This document shows positions 37,091-46,106 of a stretch of DNA of 64,000 nt, piece after piece. Position 1 is the stretch's first letter. Each line of letters starts with the position of its first letter. A model generated the notes under the pieces. That model searched no databases, had not been told where the DNA came from, and was given only the letters and a program-made list of their open reading frames with translations. The stretch lies in contig NZ_CP152413.1 in assembly GCF_038967635.1 (NCBI RefSeq), positions 8,746,001 through 8,810,000 of the forward strand. The letters are read 5' to 3'. A program made the position numbers and the translations under genes. This DNA is from Bradyrhizobium sp. B124 (GTDB taxonomy: Bacteria; Pseudomonadota; Alphaproteobacteria; Rhizobiales; Xanthobacteraceae).

Positions 37091-37561
37091 ATGACCCGAG
37101 CCTATTACAGCACCGTCCTCGACCATCCGCTCGATACCGTGTGGTCGCTGATCCGCGACTTCAACAATTACCCCGCCTATATCGAGGGCGTCAGCGAAAG
37201 CGTGATCGAGGACGACAAGCGCGGCGACCAGATCGGTGCTGTCAGGCGCTTCTGCTATCTCGGGCTCTGGGTCAGGCAACGCCTTGCCGGCCACTCGGAC
37301 ACGCAGCATTCGCTGACCTATGCCAGCATCGAGCCGCTGCCGTTTCTGGCGGATGCCGGTTCGGACGCGCCGCAGCCGACCCATTACGAGGGCACGATGC
37401 ATCTGCTGCCGGTCGTCGAAGGCAATCGCACCTTCATCGAATGGTCGGTCAAGCTCGACACGGCGCCTGCTGACGCCGATCGCTGGCACAGCCAGTTCCA
37501 GGCCTGGATTCCGGACTGGACCGGCTCCCTCGTCAGAGCGCTGGCGCGTCAGCAAGGCTGA
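37091..37561 (+). CDS. SRPBCC family protein
   Basis: 156 residues from ATG 37091, preceded by GGAG with 6-nt spacing. It begins MTRAYYSTVLDHPLDTVWSL, the first strand and helix of the START/polyketide-cyclase-like (SRPBCC) fold, with later YEGTMHLLPVVEGNRTFIEW. Members bind hydrophobic ligands; the ligand here is unknown. It lies between meaB and a DUF3298-like gene on the opposite strand. Confidence 0.8.
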   Translation: MTRAYYSTVLDHPLDTVWSLIRDFNNYPAYIEGVSESVIEDDKRGDQIGAVRRFCYLGLWVRQRLAGHSDTQHSLTYASIEPLPFLADAGSDAPQPTHYEGTMHLLPVVEGNRTFIEWSVKLDTAPADADRWHSQFQAWIPDWTGSLVRALARQQG

Positions 37562-37578
37562 GGCCCCTGCTGAAGCGG

Positions 37579-38382
37579 CTATTGCGGCTGATCGTCCGCG
37601 TCCGCCTTCGGCCTTGCCCCGCCGAAGATCTTCGCGCCTTCCGCCGTCAGATACGGCTTCAGCGTCTCCCACGGCAGGAAGACGACATACTGGCCTTCGG
37701 CGTAGGGGCCGACGGCATAGGGCGGGTAGTGGAAGTTGAGGCCGGAGCTCTTGCCTGACACGGTCGATGGCGCGAGCGTCACGGCGCCAATCTTGAGCAG
37801 GGTCGGCTTCAGCTCCTTGTACCACTCGGCGGTTGCGGTCTCGCCGGCACCGCGCCGCTTCTTCTCGGCGTTCAGCGCTGAGACGATCGCGTTGCGCATC
37901 GCCGTCAGGGTAGGGCCGTTGTCAGCTGTCTCGGTGAAGAAGGGACGGATGCTGATGCGCTTGTTCGCCGTCGTATCCCACAGGATGGTGTTGACGTCGG
38001 TGTTCGGATGCGCGCCGAGCGTGTCCATGTAGTCGTCGCGCAGCACGCTCACATAGCGGCCGTCGACGACGGAGCGCACCGAATATTTGCGTTCGAATGA
38101 ATAGCCGCCGCGGTCTTTGAAGAGCTCAGGCTCGTCCTTGCGCGCGGAAGCCGCCTCCGCGGCGTTCTTGTCGATCCATTTCCGGCCCTCGGCGAGGCAA
38201 TCGGCCGCCAGCGCGCTATCTGCCTTGATCTTGTCGTCGAGATAGACGTTGGCCTCGATGCTCGCGTTCTTGATCGTGGCGTCGGGCTTGGGATCGGCGG
38301 CGCGCGCAGGGAGGCAGAGGCAAGCCAGCAGGCCGGCAAGGCCCATGATGCGGGCAGGCGTCATCGAGCGAGCGGCGCGCAT
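37579..38382 (-). CDS. Exported DUF3298 (RsiV-like) domain protein
   Basis: 267 residues with a signal peptide (about 1-28, ending PARAADP). It follows the DUF4163/DUF3298 layout: an N-terminal part with FERKYSVRSVVDGRYVSVLR and LGAHPNTDVNTILWDTTANK, and a C-terminal part ending GLNFHYPPYAVGPYAEGQYV, FLPWETLKPYL. Relatives occur as periplasmic domains, some binding lysozyme (RsiV). Here it is a stand-alone periplasmic protein with a charged C-terminal tail. It sits 36 bp after the mutase large-subunit gene and may be co-transcribed. Confidence 0.75.
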   Translation of the reverse strand: MRAARSMTPARIMGLAGLLACLCLPARAADPKPDATIKNASIEANVYLDDKIKADSALAADCLAEGRKWIDKNAAEAASARKDEPELFKDRGGYSFERKYSVRSVVDGRYVSVLRDDYMDTLGAHPNTDVNTILWDTTANKRISIRPFFTETADNGPTLTAMRNAIVSALNAEKKRRGAGETATAEWYKELKPTLLKIGAVTLAPSTVSGKSSGLNFHYPPYAVGPYAEGQYVVFLPWETLKPYLTAEGAKIFGGARPKADADDQPQ

Positions 38383-38418
38383 GAAAACTCCGAGTGAGGG
38401 AGGGCGAATGCGGCAGCG

Positions 38419-40575
38419 CTACTCCGCCGCCTCGCTGTGGCCGAGCCGCGTGTTGAGCTTGTGGATCAGCTCCTCGGCGGCATCCGAGATCACGGTGCCC
38501 GGCGGGAAGATTGCCTCGGCGCCGGCCGCATAAAGCGCGTCGTAATCCTGCGGCGGCACCACGCCGCCGATGATGATCATGATGTCCTCGCGGCCGTGCT
38601 TCTTCAGTGCGGCCTTCAATTCCGGCACCGCGGTGAGATGGGCTGCGGCGAGCGAGGAGACGCCGAGAATGTGGACGTCGTTCTCGACCGCCTGCCGCGC
38701 GGCTTCGTCGGCGGTTGCGAACAGCGGCCCGATATCGACGTCGAAGCCGACATCGGCGAAGGCGGATGCGATCACCTTCTGGCCGCGGTCATGGCCGTCC
38801 TGGCCGATTTTTGCCACCAGGATGCGCGGGCGGCGGCCCTCGGCTTCCTCGAAGGCGTCGATCAGCGCCTGCACCTTTTCGACCTTGTTGGACATGGCCG
38901 CTGCCTCTCGCTTGTAGACGCCGGTGATGGACTTGATCTCGGCACGGTGGCGGCCGAACACCTTTTCCATCGCGTCTGAAATCTCGCCGACGGTGGCTTT
39001 GGCGCGCGCGGCGTCGATCGCCAGCGCCAGCAGATTGCCGTTGCCTTCGCCCGCCGAGCGGGTCAGCGCGGCGAGCGCCGCATCGACGTCCTTCTGGTTG
39101 CGCTCCTTCTTGAGCCGCGCCAGCTTGTCGATCTGCAGCCGCCGCACGGTGGAGTTCTCTACCTTCAAGACGTCGATCGGCCGCTCGTTCTCCGGCTTGA
39201 ACTTGTTGACACCGATCACCGCCTGGCGCCCGGCATCGATCCGCGCCTGGGTTTTCGCGGAGGCTTCCTCGATCCTCAGCTTCGGCACGCCGGCCTCGAT
39301 CGCCTTGGCCATGCCGCCGAGTTCCTCGACCTCCTGGATGTGACCCCAGGCCTTGGCCGCGAGATCCCGGGTCAGCCGCTCGACATAGTACGAGCCGCCC
39401 CAGGGATCGATGATGCGGTTGGTGCCGCTTTCCTGCTGCAGGAACAGCTGCGTGTTGCGGGCGATCCGCGCCGAGAAGTCGGTCGGCAGCGCCAAGGCCT
39501 CGTCCAGCGCATTGGTGTGCAGCGACTGGGTGTGGCCCTGGGTTGCCGCCATCGCCTCGATGGTGGTGCGCATCACATTGTTGAACACGTCCTGCGCGGT
39601 CAGCGACCAGCCCGAGGTCTGGCAATGCGTGCGCAAGCTGAGCGAGCGCGGATCCTTCGGGTTGAACTGCTTCAGCAGCTTGGCCCACAGCAGTCGCGCG
39701 GCGCGCATCTTGGCGACTTCCATGAAGAAGTTCATGCCGATCGCCCAGAAGAACGACAGCCGCGGTGCGAAGCGGTCGACGTCGAGGCCCGCGGCAAGCC
39801 CGGCGCGCAGATATTCGACGCCGTCGGCCAGCGTATAGGCGAGCTCGAGGTCCTGCGTCGCGCCGGCTTCCTGCATGTGATAGCCGGAGATCGAGATCGA
39901 ATTGTATCTCGGCATCCGCTGCGAGGTGTAGGCGAAGATGTCGGAGATGATCCGCATCGAGGGCGTCGGCGGATAGATGTACGTGTTGCGCACCATGAAC
40001 TCTTTCAGAATGTCGTTCTGAATGGTGCCCGACAGCTTCTCCGGCGGCACGCCCTGTTCCTCGGCGGCGGCGACGAATAGCGCGAGGATCGGCAGCACGG
40101 CGCCGTTCATGGTCATCGACACGCTCATCTGGTCGAGCGGGATGCCGGCGAACAGCGTGCGCATGTCGTAGATGGAATCGATCGCGACACCGGCCATGCC
40201 GACGTCGCCAGAGACGCGCGGATGATCCGAGTCATAGCCGCGGTGGGTGGCGAGGTCGAACGCGACCGACAGGCCCTTCTGTCCGGCCGCGAGGTTGCGG
40301 CGATAGAAGGCGTTGGAGTCCTCCGCCGTGGAGAAGCCGGCATATTGCCGGATGGTCCAGGGCTGGTTGACATACATGGTCGGGTAGGGGCCGCGCAGAT
40401 AAGGCGCGATGCCCGGCCAGGTCTCGAGAAAGTCGATGCCTTCGAGATCGGCCTCGCCGTAGACGGACTTCACCGGAATGCCCTCGGGCGTCAGCCACGG
40501 CTCGGTGCTCGCTGGCGGCATCGCCGCGGCGACGGGTTGGAAGGCGACATCGGCGAAATTGGGAATGCGGGTCAT
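38419..40575 (-). CDS. Methylmalonyl-CoA mutase, large (catalytic) subunit
   Basis: 718 residues, the usual length. The N-terminal TIM barrel is seen in [20 protein letters not shown] and [20 protein letters not shown]; the C-terminal cobalamin domain has [20 protein letters not shown], with the DxHxxG motif whose His binds cobalt, then [15 protein letters not shown]. It interconverts (R)-methylmalonyl-CoA and succinyl-CoA, the last step of propionyl-CoA catabolism. The small subunit lies upstream in the same direction, separated by a GFA gene; MeaB is further downstream. Confidence 0.95.
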   Translation of the reverse strand: MTRIPNFADVAFQPVAAAMPPASTEPWLTPEGIPVKSVYGEADLEGIDFLETWPGIAPYLRGPYPTMYVNQPWTIRQYAGFSTAEDSNAFYRRNLAAGQKGLSVAFDLATHRGYDSDHPRVSGDVGMAGVAIDSIYDMRTLFAGIPLDQMSVSMTMNGAVLPILALFVAAAEEQGVPPEKLSGTIQNDILKEFMVRNTYIYPPTPSMRIISDIFAYTSQRMPRYNSISISGYHMQEAGATQDLELAYTLADGVEYLRAGLAAGLDVDRFAPRLSFFWAIGMNFFMEVAKMRAARLLWAKLLKQFNPKDPRSLSLRTHCQTSGWSLTAQDVFNNVMRTTIEAMAATQGHTQSLHTNALDEALALPTDFSARIARNTQLFLQQESGTNRIIDPWGGSYYVERLTRDLAAKAWGHIQEVEELGGMAKAIEAGVPKLRIEEASAKTQARIDAGRQAVIGVNKFKPENERPIDVLKVENSTVRRLQIDKLARLKKERNQKDVDAALAALTRSAGEGNGNLLALAIDAARAKATVGEISDAMEKVFGRHRAEIKSITGVYKREAAAMSNKVEKVQALIDAFEEAEGRRPRILVAKIGQDGHDRGQKVIASAFADVGFDVDIGPLFATADEAARQAVENDVHILGVSSLAAAHLTAVPELKAALKKHGREDIMIIIGGVVPPQDYDALYAAGAEAIFPPGTVISDAAEELIHKLNTRLGHSEAAE

Positions 40576-40587
40576 TCCTTGGCTTCC

Positions 40588-41058
40588 TTAGTCATGGTCC
40601 GGGTGCTGATGGCTGACGATGGTCGCCATCTTCTCCGGTCCGTAATTCTGCATCGTGGTCTGGCTCGGCAGATTGGCGATGCCGACCACCCAGCCGTGGC
40701 GGGACTCGGTTCCGAATTGCTGCGTCGGGATCACCCGGTCGGGCCGGTCGAAGGCGCCAGTCATGATCTCGATACGGGGACCGTCGATCCGCCGGAAGCT
40801 GAGCGGCGTGCCGCAGGCGGCACAGAAGTCGCGCTCGGCGATCGAAGAGGATTTGAACGCCGCCGGCTTGCCCCGGGTCCAGGCGAAATCCTCTTTGTTG
40901 ATGTCGGCGAAAGAGGCGAACGGCGCACCAGAGGCCTTTTGGCACATCCGGCAGTGACAGATGCTAACGCGGTTCGGTGCCGCGGACACCGCAAAGCGCA
41001 CGGCGCCGCACTGGCAACCGCCGGTCAGAACGGGTTTCGCTGGTGTCTCTGCCGTCAT
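40588..41058 (-). CDS. GFA family (glutathione-dependent formaldehyde-activating enzyme-like) protein
   Basis: 156 residues. The zinc-binding cysteines are in GGCQCGAVRF, CHCRMCQKASG and FCAACGTPLSF, the three clusters of the GFA/CENP-V fold. Most family members have no proven substrate; a thiol-adduct role is assumed. The start codon overlaps the stop of the mutase small subunit by 4 bp and its end is 12 bp before the large subunit, so it is a full member of the mutase operon. Confidence 0.88.
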   Translation of the reverse strand: MTAETPAKPVLTGGCQCGAVRFAVSAAPNRVSICHCRMCQKASGAPFASFADINKEDFAWTRGKPAAFKSSSIAERDFCAACGTPLSFRRIDGPRIEIMTGAFDRPDRVIPTQQFGTESRHGWVVGIANLPSQTTMQNYGPEKMATIVSHQHPDHD

Positions 41059-42929
41059 GCCTGCTCCATCCGCCGATAGGCGTCGCGCAATGTCGCCAGC
41101 GCATCACCGCCGGCGAAGACGAACTCACCGATGCCGGCCGCCCGCAGCGCCGCTTCCTGGTCGCCGGGTCGCCCTGCCAGATAGATATGCCTTGCTCCGG
41201 CGCCGTGAAGGGCCTTGGCGGCCTCAATGGCGCTGGCGGCATAGACCTTATCAGCGGAACAAAGGCATGCCATCGCGGCGCCCGAGGCCTTGAAGGCCGC
41301 GGCAAGCGCGGCCGCGTCGGCAAAGCCCTCGCTGTCGATGGCCTCGATCCCGCCGGTCTCGAAGAAGCTTTTTGCAAATGTCGCGCGGGCCGTGAAATCC
41401 GCTGGCGTGCCGAGATTGGCGAGGAAGATCTTGGGCCGCGCGCCACGCGCCTTCAGCGCAGCGTCGGACTTGTCGCGCAGCGCCTCGAACGGTTCGGCGA
41501 GCCGCATCGGCGCGAGGGCGTCGAAGGTGACCTTGGCACCTGCCGCGGACACCGGCGCCGCCGGCTTCACATCCAGCACTGCGAGGACCGCCTCGTGCAG
41601 GTCCGGAAATTCGCTGGCGCCGGTCAGCACGTCGCGGCGCTTCGCCACATTGGCTTCGCGCTGCGCCCGCGTCGCGGCGACTTTGTTTTGCAGCAGCCCT
41701 TGCTCGAGCGCGGTGAAGATGCCGCCGGCCTTCTCGATCTCCTGGAATAGCGTCCACGCCGCCTCGCAAAGCTGCGCGGTCAGCGTCTCGATCCCGCCGG
41801 CGCCTGCCGCGGGATCGGAGACCTTGGCAAGGTTGGACTCATCGAGCAGCACGAGCTGCGTGTTGCGCGCCACGCGGCGGGCGAAATCGTCCGGCAGGCC
41901 GAGCGCCAGCGTGTGCGGCAGCACGGTGATCGCATTGGCGCCGCCGAGCCCGGCCGCAAAGGTCGCGATCGTCGCGCGCAGCATGTTCACGTTGGGATCG
42001 CGCTGGGTCAGCATCCGCCAGGCGGTCTGCGCGTTGACGAAGATCGGCTTCGGCGCGAGGCCGCAGGCCTCTTCGATCCTTGCCCAGAGGCGACGCAGCG
42101 CGCGGAATTTCGCCATGGTCAGGAACTGGTCGGCATCGGCGCTGAGCCGGAACGACACGGCTGCGCGCGCCGCATCGAGGTCGAGCCCCGCGGCTTCCAG
42201 CATGCGCAGATAGGCGAGCCCGGTCGCGAGCGTGAAAGCGAGTTCCTGCACCTCGGAGCCGCCGGCATCATGCACCGGCCGGCCATCGGCCAGCACGAAC
42301 GGCCCCTTGAAGCCGCGCTTGATCAGTCCGTTGACCACCTGGCCGAACGACTTTTCGTAATTGGGCCAGGCGATGGCCGCGGCACCGCGCACGGCCATCG
42401 TGCTGAGCGCCTGGTAATTGAAATGCAGGTCGAGCTTGGCCGGATCGAGCTTGCGGGCCTCGACCATGTCGGCAAACGTCTCGCCGGCGTTCTCGCGTCC
42501 GATCACCGGGTTGAGCGCGATCATGATGCCGGCATCGAGATGGACGCCGCCGCAGGCCCGCGCCAGCGTCTTCTTGCTGGCATCCGAAAGACCGAAGCCG
42601 CGCGCGCCGGGACCGCCGGCGAACTCGAATTCGAGGCCGGTCGCTCCGTTCTCGAGATCCTGCAAGGCCTGCGCATTGGCCGCTGCGGCGTCGGGGTGGT
42701 CGACCCGCTGCAGGATCTGCCAGGGAGTGGCGGCGGCGCGGCCGGGAAGCGGGCTCAGATTGGTCGCGCGGCGATAGATCGGATCGATCCTCAGGCCATC
42801 ATAGGTCTTGCCGACCAGTTTCTCGAACGGCGCGCCCTTCAGCACGCCGTCGACCAGCTTGCGCCAGTCGTCATAGGTCGCCGGTGCGAAATCCGAAGCC
42901 AGAGCCAAATCGTCAGTCGAGGTCGTCAT
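41055..42929 (-). CDS. Methylmalonyl-CoA mutase, small subunit
   Basis: 624 residues from ATG 42929 (MTTSTDDLALASDFAPATYD); a longer ORF starts at 42992 without conserved sequence. The barrel domain is clear (YDGLRIDPIYRRA, LPHTLALGLPDDFARRVARN). The C-terminal domain keeps the fold (PKIFLANLGTPADFTARATF) but lacks the DxHxxG cobalt-binding motif, as expected for the non-catalytic subunit of the heterodimer. Start of the operon small subunit - GFA - large subunit. Confidence 0.92.
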   Translation of the reverse strand: MTTSTDDLALASDFAPATYDDWRKLVDGVLKGAPFEKLVGKTYDGLRIDPIYRRATNLSPLPGRAAATPWQILQRVDHPDAAAANAQALQDLENGATGLEFEFAGGPGARGFGLSDASKKTLARACGGVHLDAGIMIALNPVIGRENAGETFADMVEARKLDPAKLDLHFNYQALSTMAVRGAAAIAWPNYEKSFGQVVNGLIKRGFKGPFVLADGRPVHDAGGSEVQELAFTLATGLAYLRMLEAAGLDLDAARAAVSFRLSADADQFLTMAKFRALRRLWARIEEACGLAPKPIFVNAQTAWRMLTQRDPNVNMLRATIATFAAGLGGANAITVLPHTLALGLPDDFARRVARNTQLVLLDESNLAKVSDPAAGAGGIETLTAQLCEAAWTLFQEIEKAGGIFTALEQGLLQNKVAATRAQREANVAKRRDVLTGASEFPDLHEAVLAVLDVKPAAPVSAAGAKVTFDALAPMRLAEPFEALRDKSDAALKARGARPKIFLANLGTPADFTARATFAKSFFETGGIEAIDSEGFADAAALAAAFKASGAAMACLCSADKVYAASAIEAAKALHGAGARHIYLAGRPGDQEAALRAAGIGEFVFAGGDALATLRDAYRRMEQA

Positions 42930-43036
42930 CCGCCCAAATCGTCCTTCATCGGCCCCGCGACGGGGTCCCTTGATTTGGCCGGAAATTGCCACGGGCGGGC
43001 GGCCAAGCCAAACGGTTGTTTGAGGTCGTGCGTTTT

Positions 43037-43528
43037 TTAATCGAGGTCCGCTAGACGGAAAATACCGTCCGTCGAGACCCCAGCCAGCGCATCCGCGACG
43101 CGGCGCCCGGCGATGACGCGGTCGGGAACGATCTCGGCCAGCGGCACCAGCACGAAGGCGCGCTCGAACAAACGCGGGTGCGGCAGCGTCAGTTCCGGCT
43201 TGTCGAGTGTGACGTCGTCATAGGCGATCAGGTCGAGGTCGAGGGTGCGCGGTCCCCAGCGCTGCTCGTTCTTGCGGTCGCGGCCGAACTTGCTTTCGAT
43301 CTTGTGCAGCGTGAACAGCAGCGCATGCGGATCGAGGCTGGTGTCGATCTCGATACAGGCATTGATGAAGCTGTCCTGCTGCTGCTCGCCCCAGGGCGGC
43401 GTCGAATAGTCCGACGAGCGCGCCACGAGCGCGGCCTGCGTCATGCCGCAGATATTGGCGATCGCCTTGCGAAACGTCGTGCGGACGTCGCCGACATTGC
43501 CGCCGAGTGCGATCAGGACGTCAGCCAT
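43037..43528 (-). CDS. folK: 2-amino-4-hydroxy-6-hydroxymethyldihydropteridine pyrophosphokinase (HPPK)
   Basis: 163 residues. Opening MADVLIALGGNVGD and the signature RWGPRTLDLDLIAYDD identify HPPK, which transfers pyrophosphate from ATP to the pterin in folate synthesis. The family motif LTLPHPRLFERAFVLVPLAE follows. Last gene of a folP-folB-folK cluster, 20 bp after folB. Confidence 0.94.
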   Translation of the reverse strand: MADVLIALGGNVGDVRTTFRKAIANICGMTQAALVARSSDYSTPPWGEQQQDSFINACIEIDTSLDPHALLFTLHKIESKFGRDRKNEQRWGPRTLDLDLIAYDDVTLDKPELTLPHPRLFERAFVLVPLAEIVPDRVIAGRRVADALAGVSTDGIFRLADLD

Positions 43529-43548
43529 CAGCGTTCAACCTTGGGCGT

Positions 43549-43929
43549 TCAACTCTGGGACGGCGGATGCCGCGAGCGGGTCAGCACCACGCCGACATCG
43601 TCGAAGATCGCGGCGATCGGCGCATGCGGCTTGTGCACGGTGACCTTGACCGCCCTGACGCGCGGGAAGGTGGTCAGGATGTCATCGGCTACCGCGCCGG
43701 CGGCGCGCTCCAGCAGCTTGTAGTTGGTGTTCTTGAATGCCGACGTCGCGGTCGCCACCACGTTGGAATAGGACACCGTGTCGGAGAGGCGGTCGGTGCG
43801 CGAGGATTCCGAGAGGTCGGTATAGAGCTCGAGGTCGATGACGAAGCGCTGCCCGACTTCGGTCTCATGTTCCATCACGCCATGGCGGGCATGGATGACG
43901 ATCCCGGTGATGAAGATCGTGTCGGTCAT
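43549..43929 (-). CDS. folB: Dihydroneopterin aldolase
   Basis: 126 residues: MTDTIFITGIVIHARHGVME is the family N-terminus, followed by DTVSYSNVV and YKLLERAAGAVADDIL. It cleaves dihydroneopterin to 6-hydroxymethyldihydropterin. Its start overlaps the folP stop by 4 bp, so the two are translationally coupled. Confidence 0.93.
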   Translation of the reverse strand: MTDTIFITGIVIHARHGVMEHETEVGQRFVIDLELYTDLSESSRTDRLSDTVSYSNVVATATSAFKNTNYKLLERAAGAVADDILTTFPRVRAVKVTVHKPHAPIAAIFDDVGVVLTRSRHPPSQS

Positions 43930-44783
43930 TGCTGTCCCTCGATTGCCGCGGCCACCCGCAGCGCCTGAACGGTTTCGGCGACGTCGTGCGCGCGGATGAT
44001 GCGGGCGCCATGCTGCGCGGCGATCAGATGCGCCGCGATCGAGCCGCCGATCCGCTGTTGCGGCTCCGAGGCCACGATGGTGCTGATGAAACGCTTGCGC
44101 GAGGCGCCGACCAGCACCGGCAGGCGGAACGCGTTGAGCTCGGCAAGCCGCGCCAGTGCGATCATGCTCTGCTCCGGCGTCTTGCCGAAGCCGATGCCGG
44201 GATCGAGCACGATCCGGTCGGGCGCAATGCCGGCGCGCGTTGCGATCTCGAGCGAGCGCTCAAAGAACACGGCGATGTCCTGCATGATGTCGATCGCCGG
44301 ATCGGCCTGCTCGCGATTGTGCATGATGATCACGGGCACGCCGCGCGCGGCGACGAGCGGCGCCATGCCGGCGTCGCGCTGCAGGCCCCAGACGTCATTG
44401 GCGATCGCAGCGCCCTGGTCGAGCGCCCAGGCCACGACCTCCGACTTCATGCTGTCGATCGAGACCGGCACGCCGAGCGCGACCACCTCGGCCAGCACCG
44501 GCTTCAGCCGCGCCATCTCGGCCTCGGCGGTGACCGGCTGCGAGCCGTAGGGGCGGGTGGATTCCGCGCCGATGTCGATGATGTCCGCGCCCTCGGCGAT
44601 CAGCCTGCGGGCCTGCGCCAGCGCCTGTTCGGGCGCGATGAACTGGCCGCCGTCGGAGAACGAGTCCGGCGTCACGTTCAGGATACCCATCACCGCCGGA
44701 TAGGGCCTCGACAGCAGCGCCGGCAGCACCGCTGATGCGGCCGGGCCGGTCACCGCCGATGCTATGAGCCTGGTTGCCATCAT
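43926..44783 (-). CDS. folP: Dihydropteroate synthase
   Basis: 285 residues from one of two adjacent ATGs (44783/44780). Signatures: MGILNVTPDSFSDGGQF, DIGAESTRPYGSQPV, DPGIGFGKTPEQSMIAL and GASRKRFI, covering pterin, diphosphate and p-aminobenzoate sites. It joins pABA to the pterin pyrophosphate and is the sulfonamide target. The loop after FSDGG has no insertion of the sul type. A longer ORF upstream lacks conserved sequence. Confidence 0.94.
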   Translation of the reverse strand: MMATRLIASAVTGPAASAVLPALLSRPYPAVMGILNVTPDSFSDGGQFIAPEQALAQARRLIAEGADIIDIGAESTRPYGSQPVTAEAEMARLKPVLAEVVALGVPVSIDSMKSEVVAWALDQGAAIANDVWGLQRDAGMAPLVAARGVPVIIMHNREQADPAIDIMQDIAVFFERSLEIATRAGIAPDRIVLDPGIGFGKTPEQSMIALARLAELNAFRLPVLVGASRKRFISTIVASEPQQRIGGSIAAHLIAAQHGARIIRAHDVAETVQALRVAAAIEGQQ

Positions 44784-44881
44784 GCGCAGGCTTTGCGCTG
44801 ACCGCAGCGGCAAGTCAAGGTGTGGCGATGATGGCCGGCGCCGGCGACCGCGGGCGCGGTCAAGGCAGGCCAATAGTAATG

Positions 44882-45289
44882 CTAGTAGGTGATTTTGAGC
44901 GGCAGCTTGCGTGCCTGTTCGATCAGCAATTCGACCGATTTCTCTGACGGCATCACGCGGACGAGCTTACGCCGCACATTGGCGTCCTTCATGCTCTGCG
45001 CCAGCCGCGACGGGTTGCGCTGCGCGAGCTCTCGCACGGTAGTGACGCCGGCGGCGCGGACCAGCCCGACCTTCGCCTTGCCCATGCCGGGAATCCGCAT
45101 GTAGTCGGAGATGTTGGCCCATTCGAGCAATTGTTGTTCGCTGATCCCGGTCTTGGCGGCGAGCGCCTTGCGTCCCTTGACGGTGCGGGCGGCTTCAAGC
45201 AATGCGTCGGTCGTGCGGATACCCTGCGATTTCAGTTTGGTGGCGCAATAGGCGGACAGGCCTTCGATCTCGGAGAGGGGGTATGTCAT
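44882..45289 (-). CDS. DUF4332 domain-containing protein
   Basis: 135 residues. MTYPLSEIEGLSAYCATKLK and later YMRIPGMGKAKVGLVRAAGV are helix-hairpin-helix-like units as in DUF4332 proteins, which resemble the repeats of DNA-repair HhH domains. A DNA-related role is plausible but unproven. Stand-alone gene upstream of folP on the same strand, gap 98 bp. Confidence 0.8.
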   Translation of the reverse strand: MTYPLSEIEGLSAYCATKLKSQGIRTTDALLEAARTVKGRKALAAKTGISEQQLLEWANISDYMRIPGMGKAKVGLVRAAGVTTVRELAQRNPSRLAQSMKDANVRRKLVRVMPSEKSVELLIEQARKLPLKITY

Positions 45290-45349
45290 GATACTCGTAT
45301 GCAGGTAACAGGTAGAAGGGAGCGCGCGCAGGGGCGTTGGGAAAGTGCT

Positions 45350-45715
45350 TCAGGCAAACTGGCTGAGGCCCGGCGTCCCCGAGATGATCTCGCCCATTTG
45401 ATCCGCTCCGATTTTGTCGCGGCCGAACCTGAAAAGTTCACGCGCGACGTTTTGAATTTCACCCATGCTCAGGCCAAGCGCCATCAGCCGGGTGCCGACA
45501 GCCATCAGGCCGCCGCCCATCAACCGCGATAGGCCACCGCTGTTGTTGGAGGCGGCGATTGCCGCTTCGGCGCCGGGGATTTGGTCGATCAGAGCCTGAA
45601 CTTTGTCGGAAGGTCCCTCGTTACGGAGGAAACCCAGAACGATGCCGATGGTTTTTTCAGCGACAGCGCCGTCGATGCCGGCCTTCGCGGCCAGCTGTCC
45701 AACCAATTCATCCAT
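45350..45715 (-). CDS. DUF2267-like helical protein
   Basis: 121 residues from ATG 45715 (MDELVGQLAAKAGIDGAVAE). All-helical with two repeated halves and a Gly/Met-rich middle (SGGLSRLMGGGLMAVGTRLM), similar to DUF2267 or YidB/DUF937-like small proteins; I lean to DUF2267. No TM segment. Function unknown. The ORF extends upstream to 45853 but the extra part has no conserved features and no ribosome site. Confidence 0.65.
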   Translation of the reverse strand: MDELVGQLAAKAGIDGAVAEKTIGIVLGFLRNEGPSDKVQALIDQIPGAEAAIAASNNSGGLSRLMGGGLMAVGTRLMALGLSMGEIQNVARELFRFGRDKIGADQMGEIISGTPGLSQFA

Positions 45716-45950
45716 CTTGCCCCGCCTCAACCGGACTTTGCCGGGTCGTTCTTGAAGATTTATCTTGAGCGCCTGTGTCACGAAATACAAGCGATCCGCG
45801 CATTTCAGTTCGTTTTCTTTTTCGATCGCGTCGTGACTGTGGCCTCGCTGCAAGAGTGAGCGGCGGATTCACACCATCTTGTCGCATTGCGCAATGCCTT
45901 TCGTCACTCGCCGGGAATAAAAATATGAGGAACTACGGGAGCGACAAATA

Positions 45951-46071
45951 CGTCAGCATGCGCTGACGGTTTCAATCGACCGGCAAGATGCAATATGATG
46001 CCACTGGTTCGGTAGCGAACCTGGCTCTAGGTTTCGAACCGGGCTCGACGCATCGAACCGGGTTCGATGAT
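45951..46071. promoter_or_regulatory. Cluster of inverted repeats upstream of HerA-like gene
   Basis: Four elements in 120 bp: CGTCAGCATGCGCTGACG (45951-45968, 7-4-7); GGTTCGGTAGCGAACC (46006-46021, 6-4-6); and two tandem 19-bp units starting TCGAACCGGG at 46034 and 46053. The second unit with its preceding base forms the perfect palindrome ATCGAACCGGGTTCGAT (46052-46068). The shared GGTTCG/CGAACC half-sites suggest an operator array. The rest of the 45716-46106 gap shows nothing else. Confidence 0.6.
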
Positions 46072-46106
46072 CGAAACGATCTAAATTTGCGTGAAGAGGC
46101 GAAGTG

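Noticed and set aside
46034..46071. Tandem 19-bp units as a CRISPR or satellite array
   Set aside because: Only two units with no spacers; better read as operator sites.
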